From assembly GCA_034437515.1 (NCBI GenBank), contig DAOTTX010000362.1, positions 1 through 20,109 on the forward strand: a stretch of DNA of 20,109 nt, written 5' to 3'. Below, in pieces: positions 13,378 to 20,109 of the stretch. The stretch comes from DAOTTX01 sp034437515. GTDB lineage: Bacteria > Chloroflexota > Anaerolineae > Aggregatilineales > Phototrophicaceae. Numbering within the stretch: the first letter of the stretch is position 1; the number at the start of each line of letters is the position of its first letter. Under the pieces are notes generated by a model, which was not told the DNA's origin, did not search any database, and saw nothing but the letters and a program-made list of their open reading frames with translations. The translations under genes and the position numbers were made by a program.

Positions 13378-14424
13378 ATGCGGCGAACATGGGTAGATGA
13401 GAATAGACGCATGACGTTAATTACTGCAACAGACCGCGGATTTTATTGTGCTGCCGGTGATTTTTATATCGACCCCTGGCAGCCGGTAGACCGTGCCGTG
13501 ATTACCCACGCGCACGGCGATCATTACGCCGGCGACTGCGGTGCTTATCTCGTCTCGCAGGCGGGGCGGCATGTGTTTCGTATGCGGCTGGGCGCAGATG
13601 CGCCGCTGCAATTCGCCGAATATGGCGAGGTGACAACCATTAACGGGGTGAGTGTTTCGCTGCACCCGGCGGGGCACATTCTCGGCTCCGCACAGGTGCG
13701 TGCGGAATACAAAGGCGAGGTGTGGGTCGCTTCTGGGGATTATAAACGAGAGCCGGACCCGACCTGTACGCCCTTCCAGCCGGTGAAGTGCCACACCTTC
13801 ATCACAGAAGCGACCTTCGGCCTGCCGATTTACCGCTGGCCCCCGCAAAGCGAGGTCTTCGCACAGATCAACGATTGGTGGCGCGGCAACCAGTCGCAGG
13901 GCAAGACCAGCGTGATCTTCGGGTATTCTCTGGGGAAGGCGCAGCGCATTCTTGCCGGGGTGGATGCGTCCATCGGGCGGATTTTTACACACGGGGCGGT
14001 CGAACGTCTGGCGGATGCTTACCGGCGCAGTGGGATTGATCTACCGCCGACCACCTACGCGACCGACACCGACAAAGACGACTGGAGCCAGGCGTTGATC
14101 GTCGCGCCGCCCTCGGCACGCGGTTCGACATGGCTGCGGCGTTTCGGCAACGTCTCGACCGGCTTCGCTTCGGGCTGGATGCGCATCCGAGGGACGCGCC
14201 GGCGTCGTGCGGTGGATCGCGGTTTTGTGCTATCCGATCATATCGACTGGACCGACCTGATGCAGACCATCGAGGACACCGGCGCGGAACGGGTATGGGT
14301 GACACACGGGTATGTGCCGGTGGTCACACGCTGGCTCAACGAGCGGGGCATCAAAGCGGTCGGCGTGCGGACACGCTACACCGGCGAGCGAGACGACGGC
14401 GATGATGAAGACGACAAGGATTGA
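13378..14424 (+). CDS. Ligase-associated-type DNA exonuclease (metallo-beta-lactamase/beta-CASP fold)
   Basis: A predicted zinc-dependent nuclease of the family called ligase-associated DNA exonuclease, related to mRNA 3'-processing factor/SNM1 enzymes. Metal-binding motifs seen, in the 348-residue numbering, are THAHGDH (H44, H46, D48, H49), HPAGHILGSA (H96, H100), ASGDYK (D121) and LSDHIDW (H288), with a further THG at 309-311. GFYCAAGDFYIDPWQPVDRA is the typical family N-terminus. The start at 13378 has AGGA 6 bp upstream; the ATG at 13411 would give the usual family start (MTLITATDRG) but a weak ribosome site, so either is possible. The C-terminus is an acidic Asp/Glu tail. The ATP-dependent DNA ligase and Lhr-like helicase that often accompany this gene are absent, at least inside the window. 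Confidence 0.88.
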   Translation: MRRTWVDENRRMTLITATDRGFYCAAGDFYIDPWQPVDRAVITHAHGDHYAGDCGAYLVSQAGRHVFRMRLGADAPLQFAEYGEVTTINGVSVSLHPAGHILGSAQVRAEYKGEVWVASGDYKREPDPTCTPFQPVKCHTFITEATFGLPIYRWPPQSEVFAQINDWWRGNQSQGKTSVIFGYSLGKAQRILAGVDASIGRIFTHGAVERLADAYRRSGIDLPPTTYATDTDKDDWSQALIVAPPSARGSTWLRRFGNVSTGFASGWMRIRGTRRRRAVDRGFVLSDHIDWTDLMQTIEDTGAERVWVTHGYVPVVTRWLNERGIKAVGVRTRYTGERDDGDDEDDKD

Positions 14425-14491
14425 ATAAATCCCGTGATGGGACTACTATTCTCATGCAGTCTTAATAGATCATGAATGAGGATAGAAACCG

Positions 14492-16069
14492 ATGCGCTTA
14501 ACGTTAATGATTTTAGTCGCTGTCGCGCTGCTGGTCGCCGCTGCGCCGGGGACGTCGCAGGCACAAGAGACGTGTGGTGATGTCGCTGCTCGGATTGTCA
14601 ACGAGACCGCCGCCAACTGTGCCGGTCTTGAGCGAGACGCTGCCTGTTTCGCCGGTTCTGTGATGGCTTTAACCGAACTGCCGGGGTTGGTTTCCAATGG
14701 CTTTGCCGATGATAACTATGGCGTGGCGCTGTTGAATACATCGGTTGATCTGCCGGTTGCGATGGGCAACCAGGGCGTGATGATGCTTATGCTCGGTGAT
14801 GTACGGCTGGAAAACGCCGTCCCACAAGCGGACGTCGTCACCCCAATGCAGCCGATCGAAGTACGGACGACCGGCTCTGTGAACTTGCGCTCGCGCCCAA
14901 GCACTAATGATACGGTTTTGACTAGCGTCAGCCGTGATACCCTACTGCCAGCGGACGCGCTCAGTGTGGATGAGGAGTGGCTGCGCGTGGTGCATGAAGG
15001 CATCCCTGCCTGGGTAAGCCGAAGTGTAATCGACAGTGATGGATTGGATGATCTGCCGGTCGTCGGCCTGGATGACCGCACGCTGATGCAGGACTTCTCG
15101 CTTGATACCAATCCACAGACGACCTGTGCCGGTGCGCCCAATGCCCTTGTCATCCAGGGGGTGGAAACGCAACCGACCCGGTTGAGCGTCAACGGCGCAG
15201 AGATGCGCATCCGTGAGACAGTCGCAGTGAGCAGTTACGCCCAGCCGTTCGAGGCGTTCACCTCGGATAGCGCATGGATGGATCAGTATGAATCCCTGCT
15301 GCCCGAGGGCGAAACCGACGATGAAACGATTTGTCGCTTTACCCGGTTGGCTGCTATCGACGGTGATGCTTTCCTGAACGATTACCGGTTCAGCATCCCG
15401 CGTGGGTATCAGGCGTTGGCCTTCCATTGTGAGGGTGACGAGGACGATATTCTGTGGGGACGTGCCGATCCGATTGGTGGGCAGACCTTACAACAGTTCG
15501 CTGTTCTTAACGCCTTGCCCGCCGGGGTGCTGCGCTATGAGATCAACGTGGCGACACCGGCTGAAATCGGCATTGTCCGCTCGCAGTTGAACCAGGCCGC
15601 CAATAACGACGAACAACCTGCCACAACTGGTGAAAACACTGATGATGCCGACACCAGCGCGGACGATACAACGAATGCAAACCTTGCATCAGGCGAGTGC
15701 CCTGGCTTCCAGCCTACGCACCCGCTGACCGGGGTCGCGTTTGGTTATGTGCGCTTTTACTGGGATCCTGCCGCCGGTGCCAGTAGCTACGCGGTCAACG
15801 TCTACAACCACGCTGATGAACTCATCGACACGTATAACGTCAGTGCGCCCTCGACCAGCGCACGGGTCAGCACGATAAGCCAGGATTTCTACCAGGGAAC
15901 GAACCGACAGCCACCGATGTCCTGGGAGGTGCTGGCATACCAGGACGGTCAACTGTTGTGCAGCACCCCGCGTATATACATCACCCGTGACTTCGACCCC
16001 GACCCTGATTGCCCACCCTGGTTGTGGTTCACCGGTGAATGTGAGGACTACATCGCCAACGAGCCGTAA
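14492..16069 (+). CDS. Secreted SH3b-domain protein
   Basis: A 525-residue exported protein. Residues 1-25 are a clear Sec signal peptide (hydrophobic MILVAVALLVAAA, cleavage around SQA-QE) without a lipobox cysteine. A first cysteine-containing module (about 26-115) is followed by a bacterial SH3 domain (about 122-182, with VNLRSRPS and the closing GIPAWVSRSVI). Residues 200-370 match nothing I recognise. An Asp/Thr-rich linker (about 372-400) leads to a fibronectin-III-like or similar beta-sandwich module (about 404-510) with several cysteines. SH3b domains often bind cell-wall material or proteins, but no hydrolase motif is present. GAGGA lies 8 bp before the ATG. It starts 67 bp after the exonuclease gene and ends before a strong terminator. 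Confidence 0.8.
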   Translation: MRLTLMILVAVALLVAAAPGTSQAQETCGDVAARIVNETAANCAGLERDAACFAGSVMALTELPGLVSNGFADDNYGVALLNTSVDLPVAMGNQGVMMLMLGDVRLENAVPQADVVTPMQPIEVRTTGSVNLRSRPSTNDTVLTSVSRDTLLPADALSVDEEWLRVVHEGIPAWVSRSVIDSDGLDDLPVVGLDDRTLMQDFSLDTNPQTTCAGAPNALVIQGVETQPTRLSVNGAEMRIRETVAVSSYAQPFEAFTSDSAWMDQYESLLPEGETDDETICRFTRLAAIDGDAFLNDYRFSIPRGYQALAFHCEGDEDDILWGRADPIGGQTLQQFAVLNALPAGVLRYEINVATPAEIGIVRSQLNQAANNDEQPATTGENTDDADTSADDTTNANLASGECPGFQPTHPLTGVAFGYVRFYWDPAAGASSYAVNVYNHADELIDTYNVSAPSTSARVSTISQDFYQGTNRQPPMSWEVLAYQDGQLLCSTPRIYITRDFDPDPDCPPWLWFTGECEDYIANEP

Positions 16070-16093
16070 GCGGTCGTGGCAAGTCGAGAAACG

Positions 16094-16124
16094 AAAAGAG
16101 CCGGTCGCGCTGACCGGCTCTTTT
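16094..16124. terminator. Bidirectional Rho-independent terminator
   Basis: AAAAGAGCCGGTC (16094-16106) and GACCGGCTCTTTT (16112-16124) form a perfect 13-bp stem around GCGCT, with T-runs at the 3' side on both strands. It lies between the convergent SH3b gene (stop 16069) and the solute-binding-protein gene (stop 16155), and serves both. Confidence 0.95.
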
Positions 16125-16154
16125 GTATGTTTCTAAAGTAAGGTTTGGTTGACC

Positions 16155-17555
16155 TTACTCATCCATTGTCATATCTTCCATCGCCAGGGTGAGTTCCTCG
16201 TTGGCGAAGACTTCCAGCGCCTCGAGTGCTTCGGCAACACCTTCGGCGTCGAGATCGTCATCGCTCAGCACGATGTCAGCGAAGACCAGTTCGGCCTCGT
16301 CACGGACGGGGTCGTACTGCGGCACGGGCGGCTCGGCCTGACCGAACTCAAGCAGCTCGAAAGCGGTCTCGTAGGCCGGGTTTTCCGCAAAGTAGTCACT
16401 CAGACCTTCCGCGACGCTCTGGCGCACGGGGAAGTAGTTGGATGCCTGTGCCCACTCAGCCTGTGTTTCCACGCTGGTGTAGTACTTGACGAATTCCCAG
16501 GCGGCGACTTCGCCTTCAGGCGTGGTCTTGGGGATGCTCACGGAAGCGCCGTAGATGTTCTGCACGGGGGTTTCGGTGATGTGCGGGACGGGCGCGACAC
16601 TCCAGTTGAAGTTTGCGCCTTCTTCGACGGCACTACCGTAGAAGGGCAGGCCGGAGCTAGAACCAACGGTGAACAGGGTCGTCCCCTGGCCGAAGTTGGT
16701 CTGGTCACCAAAACGCTCGAAGATTTCACCAATGCAGCCCTGCTCGGCGAGGTCTTCCAGGAAAGCCACAGCTTCAACGGTGGCTTCGTTGTTGTAATCA
16801 TAGACGCCTTCTTCGTAGTCGAAGATGTCGCCACCGAACGCGAACGTCCAGCTTGCGAGGCGGGAAGCGTCAAAGCTGATTTGATAACCGACGGAGTCGG
16901 CACCACCGGTGGCACCGCTGAAGGGGTTCTCGACCGCTGCGCAAGCCGCTTCTGCGAATTGCTCAGGGGTGGCCGGTGCGCCTTCAAAGCTGATCGCGCC
17001 AGCTTCGTTCAGCTCTGCTAGCCAGTCCTGGTTGAAGTACATCACTTCCATGGAGCGGTTCGGCGGGAAGCCCAGGCGTTGACCACCGAAGATCGGGAAG
17101 ATGTCGGCGCTGAAGAAGCCGGGGAAGAAGTCGGCCTGTGCATCTTCGGGGAGGCCCCATTCTTCGCTGTTCAGCAGCAGGTCGATGTTAATAAGACCAT
17201 CTACCAGTTCGTAGGTCGCGGCCTGGTTCTGGTAGGCGACGACAAGCTGCGGCAGTTCATCACCACCGGCGGCGAGAGTGGTCGTCATCAGCGCGAAGAT
17301 GTCACCATAACCGCCCTGATTCTGTGCTTCGACGGTAATGCCGAATTCGTTGGTTTCGTTGAATTCGGCGACGATTTCCTGAAGTTGTTCTTCACGTTCA
17401 CCACTGTGCTGGTGCCAGAAGACGACGTTCTGACCGGAGGGGTCTGCGCCGTCGTAGCGGCTGGCGTCTTCGTCTTCGCTCTGCGCGAAGGCCGGCATCG
17501 CCAGAACCAGTAGGGCGAGGATGAAGCTAAAAAATGCAAATGTTCTCTTGTTCAT
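16155..17555 (-). CDS. Sugar ABC transporter, extracellular solute-binding protein (family 1)
   Basis: A 466-residue exported binding protein that would deliver a sugar or oligosaccharide to the two permeases upstream. Residues 1-24 form a signal peptide with a hydrophobic core and an AFA-Q cleavage site. No lipobox cysteine is seen, which is notable for a probable single-membrane cell. The mature start VVFWHQHSGEREEQLQEIV and PQLVVAYQNQAATYELVDG are typical of family 1 binding proteins of the UgpB/MalE style. The protein is strongly acidic. AAGGAG lies about 12 bp before the ATG. It is the last gene of the operon, 99 bp after the second permease, and is followed by the 16094-16124 terminator. 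The substrate cannot be read from the sequence. Confidence 0.92.
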   Translation of the reverse strand: MNKRTFAFFSFILALLVLAMPAFAQSEDEDASRYDGADPSGQNVVFWHQHSGEREEQLQEIVAEFNETNEFGITVEAQNQGGYGDIFALMTTTLAAGGDELPQLVVAYQNQAATYELVDGLINIDLLLNSEEWGLPEDAQADFFPGFFSADIFPIFGGQRLGFPPNRSMEVMYFNQDWLAELNEAGAISFEGAPATPEQFAEAACAAVENPFSGATGGADSVGYQISFDASRLASWTFAFGGDIFDYEEGVYDYNNEATVEAVAFLEDLAEQGCIGEIFERFGDQTNFGQGTTLFTVGSSSGLPFYGSAVEEGANFNWSVAPVPHITETPVQNIYGASVSIPKTTPEGEVAAWEFVKYYTSVETQAEWAQASNYFPVRQSVAEGLSDYFAENPAYETAFELLEFGQAEPPVPQYDPVRDEAELVFADIVLSDDDLDAEGVAEALEALEVFANEELTLAMEDMTMDE

Positions 17556-17654
17556 GTGTTGCTTTTTCTCCTTGATAGATTGTACAAGACAGACATTTTT
17601 TTATGAGGTACAAGCGTGGGGTCGCCACTCCCTCAAAGTTACCGTTGTTAAAAA
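17556..17654 (-). other. Spacer between permease and solute-binding-protein genes
   Basis: This 99-bp gap holds no gene. It contains two direct copies of CTTGTAC on the - strand (17614-17608 and 17588-17582), the second part of a palindrome TTGTACAA (17580-17587), which also supplies a -10-like TACAAT without a matching -35. It could carry an extra promoter or RNA processing site raising binding-protein levels above permease levels. No terminator is visible. Confidence 0.35.
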
Positions 17655-18584
17655 CTAACCCTTCAAACCTGTTGTCGCGATGCCTTCCGTAAACGTCTTT
17701 TGCGTGAAGAAGTACAGCGTCAACATCGGGATAATGGTGATGAACGCGGCTGCCATTTGTAGATGCGTCTGGTTGCCGCCTTCACTGCTGAAGTTGTAAA
17801 GCCCCAACATGATCGGACGCCACGAGTCGGTGGTGACGATCAAAGGCCACAGCAGCGCGTTCCACGAGTCGATGAACGTGAGCAGCACCACCGTCAGGAT
17901 GACCGGGCGGCTCAGCGGGATAACGACCTGCACCAGAAAGCGCATGTGTCCGCAGCCGTCGATGCGGGCCGCTTCCCACAATTCATCGGGGATTTGCATG
18001 AAAAATTGGCGCATCAGGAAGATGGCGAACGCACTCCCAAAGAACGGCACCGTCAGCGCCGGGAGGTTGTTTAACCAACTGCCGGACATCGAGGTGGCGA
18101 CATTGGGCCAATCAGCGGTGATTTCCGGTAAGGGGAAGATCTGACCGGCGATAATCAAATAGTTTGGGATCATCAACACCGCCTCCGGTACCATTAACGT
18201 GAGCAGCAGTAGTGTGAAGATCAGGTCGCGCCCCCAGAACTTAATCTTGGCGAAAGCATAGGACGATAGAATGGTCACGAACAGCAGACCGACAATCGTC
18301 ACGGCGGCGATGGCGATACTGTTACCAAAATAACTGGCAAAATCCGCTTGCCGCCATGCTTCAGGGTAGTTTTCAAGTTGGGGCGTACTCGGCAACCATT
18401 GTTTATTGAGTGTTTCGCCCAGCGTCATCAGCGACGATGAGATCATCCAGAAAAAAGGCACCAGCGCGACGATGGCAAAGAGGGTCAGTGTGCCGTAGAG
18501 CACGACATTGATCAGGATGCGCTCCGATGTCCATTTGGCGGTACGCTCAATGTTGCTAGGTGGGTTCATCGTCATATCAGCCAT
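17655..18584 (-). CDS. Sugar ABC transporter permease 2 (MalG/UgpE-like)
   Basis: An inner-membrane permease subunit of a carbohydrate importer, 309 residues with about six membrane segments. The conserved EAA loop EAARIDGCGHMRFLVQVVIPLSRP lies near residue 204 and would contact the ATPase. Start at 18584 (MADMTMNPPS) is chosen because AAGGA lies 9 bp upstream; an ATG at 18602 would give six more residues with no ribosome site. The gene overlaps the end of permease 1 by 8 bp, showing translational coupling. A stretch of about 25 residues before the fourth segment (GQIFPLPEITADWPNV) is longer than in most MalG proteins. Confidence 0.92.
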   Translation of the reverse strand: MADMTMNPPSNIERTAKWTSERILINVVLYGTLTLFAIVALVPFFWMISSSLMTLGETLNKQWLPSTPQLENYPEAWRQADFASYFGNSIAIAAVTIVGLLFVTILSSYAFAKIKFWGRDLIFTLLLLTLMVPEAVLMIPNYLIIAGQIFPLPEITADWPNVATSMSGSWLNNLPALTVPFFGSAFAIFLMRQFFMQIPDELWEAARIDGCGHMRFLVQVVIPLSRPVILTVVLLTFIDSWNALLWPLIVTTDSWRPIMLGLYNFSSEGGNQTHLQMAAAFITIIPMLTLYFFTQKTFTEGIATTGLKG

Positions 18585-19842
18585 AGAAGACGTTCCTTTC
18601 AAAGAAGCTGCGTTGGAACTGCGTCACCGCGAGAATGATGATGAATAGCACAATCGCCTGTGCCGCGGCTTCGCCGTAGCGGTTCTGCGTGCGGAAGGTA
18701 TCAAAGATGACCAGCGCGGAGGTATCTAACGTGCCGCGTGCCGCCGGGGTGTCCATCACAAATAATGTGTTAAATGCCTTGAAGGTTCCGATGAACCCCA
18801 ATAGCGACAGATAAAATGTGATCGGTGAGATCAAAGGCAGCGTGATGTGACGGAAGAGATGCCACTGGTTAGCACCGTCCACTCTTGCCGCTTCGTACAG
18901 GTCGGCGGGGATGTTGCCCAGGCCCGCCAGGAAAATGACCGCGTTGTAACCGGTGTAAGTCCAGATGCCGAGGACAATCACCGACATGAGCGCCATACTC
19001 GGCCCGGCGATGAAGCCTTCGAGTTCGAGGCCAAAAGCGACGTTTAAGAATGGGTCGGATTCGCCCAGCCATCGCTGTGAATCACCGCCGAACATATCCA
19101 GTATTTGATTCGCCATTGATGTATCACTGCCGTTGAAGATCGCCGAGAAAACGACTGCCGAAGCGACCGCCGGTGTGATATACGGGATGAAAAAGATCAT
19201 CCTGAATGTTTGTTTGCCTTTGATATTCTGATAAAGGACATAGGCTAACAGTAACCCCAACGTAAGCTGAAGTGGGATGCTGCCAAAGGCGTAATAGAAC
19301 GTGATCTGCAAGCCATCGAGAAAATCTTGATTGCGCGAGGAAAGATCGCCAGTCATCATCTGCCAGCCGTGAGAGACGACCGCGAACGAGAACGCCATCA
19401 TAGCAATTGAGGCCACCGCCCGCACGATGCCGGGGATCGCCTGTAAGAACTTGAAGCGGTTCGTCCAGACGGCGAAAGTCAACACCAACAGGCCGAAGCC
19501 GACGGCGGTGATCGCCGCGCCGCCCCAGTTGCCAATCACACTTTCTTCGTAGTGACCGAGGCACGCGCCGAGATAACCGAACACGTCACCCACACTGCTG
19601 ATCGCTGAGACACCACCTTCGAACTCGGAATTGCATAAAAAGGGGCCACGCTGAATGCGCCATCGATGAACGCTCATGTAGATGGCATAGCCGATAGGGA
19701 AAAATCCGAAAATGAAGATAAGGAATGCTGCCGGAGAGATGAAAAGCCAACCGATTAAGGTTTCTCGAATGGTAGAGGCGTTAACTTTGGGGCTGATCTT
19801 TGCTTTTGGGCGTGCGATGGTTTCTGTTTGAATAGAAGACAC
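18577..19842 (-). CDS. Sugar ABC transporter permease 1 (MalF/UgpA-like) with extra membrane segments
   Basis: The partner permease, 421 residues against about 290-310 for ordinary UgpA-type subunits. Membrane segment 1 is at about 30-55. Then comes an insert of roughly 110 residues with two further hydrophobic segments (about 107-127 and 137-156) before the canonical core begins near 180 (FYYAFGSIPLQLTLGLLLA). The core includes FRMIFFIPYITPAVASAVVF and the EAA loop EAARVDGANQWHLFRHITLPLISP from residue 317. The start is a GTG at 19842 with AGGA about 11 bp upstream; the ATG just upstream is out of frame. It is the first gene of the operon. No ATP-binding subunit lies in the window, so a shared MsmK-type ATPase elsewhere is likely. 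Confidence 0.9.
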   Translation of the reverse strand: MSSIQTETIARPKAKISPKVNASTIRETLIGWLFISPAAFLIFIFGFFPIGYAIYMSVHRWRIQRGPFLCNSEFEGGVSAISSVGDVFGYLGACLGHYEESVIGNWGGAAITAVGFGLLVLTFAVWTNRFKFLQAIPGIVRAVASIAMMAFSFAVVSHGWQMMTGDLSSRNQDFLDGLQITFYYAFGSIPLQLTLGLLLAYVLYQNIKGKQTFRMIFFIPYITPAVASAVVFSAIFNGSDTSMANQILDMFGGDSQRWLGESDPFLNVAFGLELEGFIAGPSMALMSVIVLGIWTYTGYNAVIFLAGLGNIPADLYEAARVDGANQWHLFRHITLPLISPITFYLSLLGFIGTFKAFNTLFVMDTPAARGTLDTSALVIFDTFRTQNRYGEAAAQAIVLFIIILAVTQFQRSFFERNVFYG

Positions 19843-20037
19843 GCGATCATTATTCCTATACTACGCGGACGAGTCTCACTCATTTATACCCCGCAAAACG
19901 ATAACAGGCGATATTTACTGATTTGATATAGTTTTGTTAAGTGAACTTTAAGAAACATATTTTATTGGTATTTTGGTAGAAATTTGTACATTAATTAATG
20001 ACTCCGCTGAAAGAACTCAATATTACCCTAAAAACGT

Positions 20038-20076
20038 GGGTCATATAGGTTCAAAGTGGTGTGATACCGGGTCAAA
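20038..20076 (-). promoter_or_regulatory. Three phased direct repeats of T(T/A)TGA(C/A)CC
   Basis: On the - strand TTTGACCC (20076-20069), TTTGAACC (20055-20048) and TATGACCC (20045-20038) lie in the same orientation with start-to-start distances of 21 and 10 bp, i.e. on one face of the helix. This is how binding sites of a cooperative regulator are often arranged. The regulator is unknown. Confidence 0.4.
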
Positions 20077-20093
20077 TTTTCGGCAAAATGACC
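20070..20093. promoter_or_regulatory. Imperfect dyad with T-run
   Basis: GGTCAAATTTT (20070-20080) and AAAATGACC (20085-20093) are inverted arms around CGGC, imperfect by two bases, followed by six T on the + strand. It resembles a weak + strand terminator, but no + strand gene precedes it here. It may instead be an operator overlapping the first TGACC repeat. Confidence 0.35.
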
Positions 20094-20109
20094 TTTTTTC
20101 AGTAGAGTC

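Larger units (their letters stand above)
19843..20109 (-). promoter_or_regulatory. AT-rich control region upstream of the ABC operon
   Basis: No gene is visible in these 267 bp. On the - strand TATAAA (19888-19883) lies about 40 bp before the GTG start and could be the -10 box, though no matching -35 was found. Further up are ATTAATTAAT (19990-19999), AATATTGAGTT (20024-20014 on the - strand) and three phased TGACC-type repeats (20038-20076). The region continues past the window end. Confidence 0.45.

Noticed and set aside
14425..14491. Terminator between the exonuclease and SH3b genes
   Set aside because: The only hairpin (TCCC-GTGAT-GGGA) is four pairs and lacks a T-run.
16149..17021. 290-codon + strand open frame opposite the solute-binding protein
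   Set aside because: It is codon-aligned antisense to a clear gene and starts beyond the terminator with no ribosome site.
1..20109. Window as a circular or complete small element
   Set aside because: The two ends show no terminal overlap, only short shared motifs, and the gene content is ordinary chromosomal metabolism.

Overview
This is a gene-dense bacterial chromosomal segment, fairly GC-rich in its genes and AT-rich in the larger intergenic spaces. The gene set fits a heterotrophic Chloroflexota bacterium of the Anaerolineae type: a sugar ABC operon with long permeases, a kinase-ATPase-TPR fusion, exported SH3b and TolB-like proteins, and a 2-oxoglutarate dehydrogenase (OGDH) of the bacterial E1/E2 type. 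This placement is inferred from protein style, not from a marker gene. No tRNA, rRNA, CRISPR array, insertion sequence or phage gene was seen.

Layout. Bases 1-272 are an AT-rich non-coding stretch with several small inverted and direct repeats. From 273 on the + strand runs the N-terminal part of a YflT/general-stress-protein-17M-like gene. It breaks off near 500, directly against the 3' end of galK, which looks like a rearrangement or assembly junction. Genes from 507 to 13291 are all on the - strand. In transcription order they are a small P-loop kinase, a Ser/Thr kinase-ATPase-TPR protein, an acetate/4-hydroxybutyrate-type CoA-transferase followed by a convincing terminator, and then sucA, sucB, an exported beta-propeller protein, galT and galK. 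The last four genes (sucB to galK) are separated by 5 bp or overlap by 4 bp, so OGDH and the galactose (Leloir) enzymes probably share a transcript. Divergent from this block, on the + strand (13378-16069), are a metallo-beta-lactamase-fold DNA exonuclease of the ligase-associated type and a secreted SH3b protein. A perfect bidirectional terminator (16094-16124) separates these from a - strand sugar ABC operon (19842 to 16155): two permeases, then the solute-binding protein. No transporter ATPase is present.

How the genes fit together. The ABC importer probably brings in a sugar or oligosaccharide. GalK and GalT convert galactose to UDP/glucose-1-phosphate intermediates. SucA and SucB make succinyl-CoA from 2-oxoglutarate, and the adjacent CoA-transferase could use that succinyl-CoA with acetate or 4-hydroxybutyrate. 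The kinase-ATPase protein is a cytosolic signalling protein with no visible sensor or DNA-binding domain.

The observations most worth checking are the stress-gene/galK junction, the sucAB-gal gene fusion into one operon, the CoA-transferase beside OGDH, the extra membrane segments in the first permease, and T(T/A)TGACC-type repeats shared by the two AT-rich end regions. I did not find a clearly novel multi-gene system.
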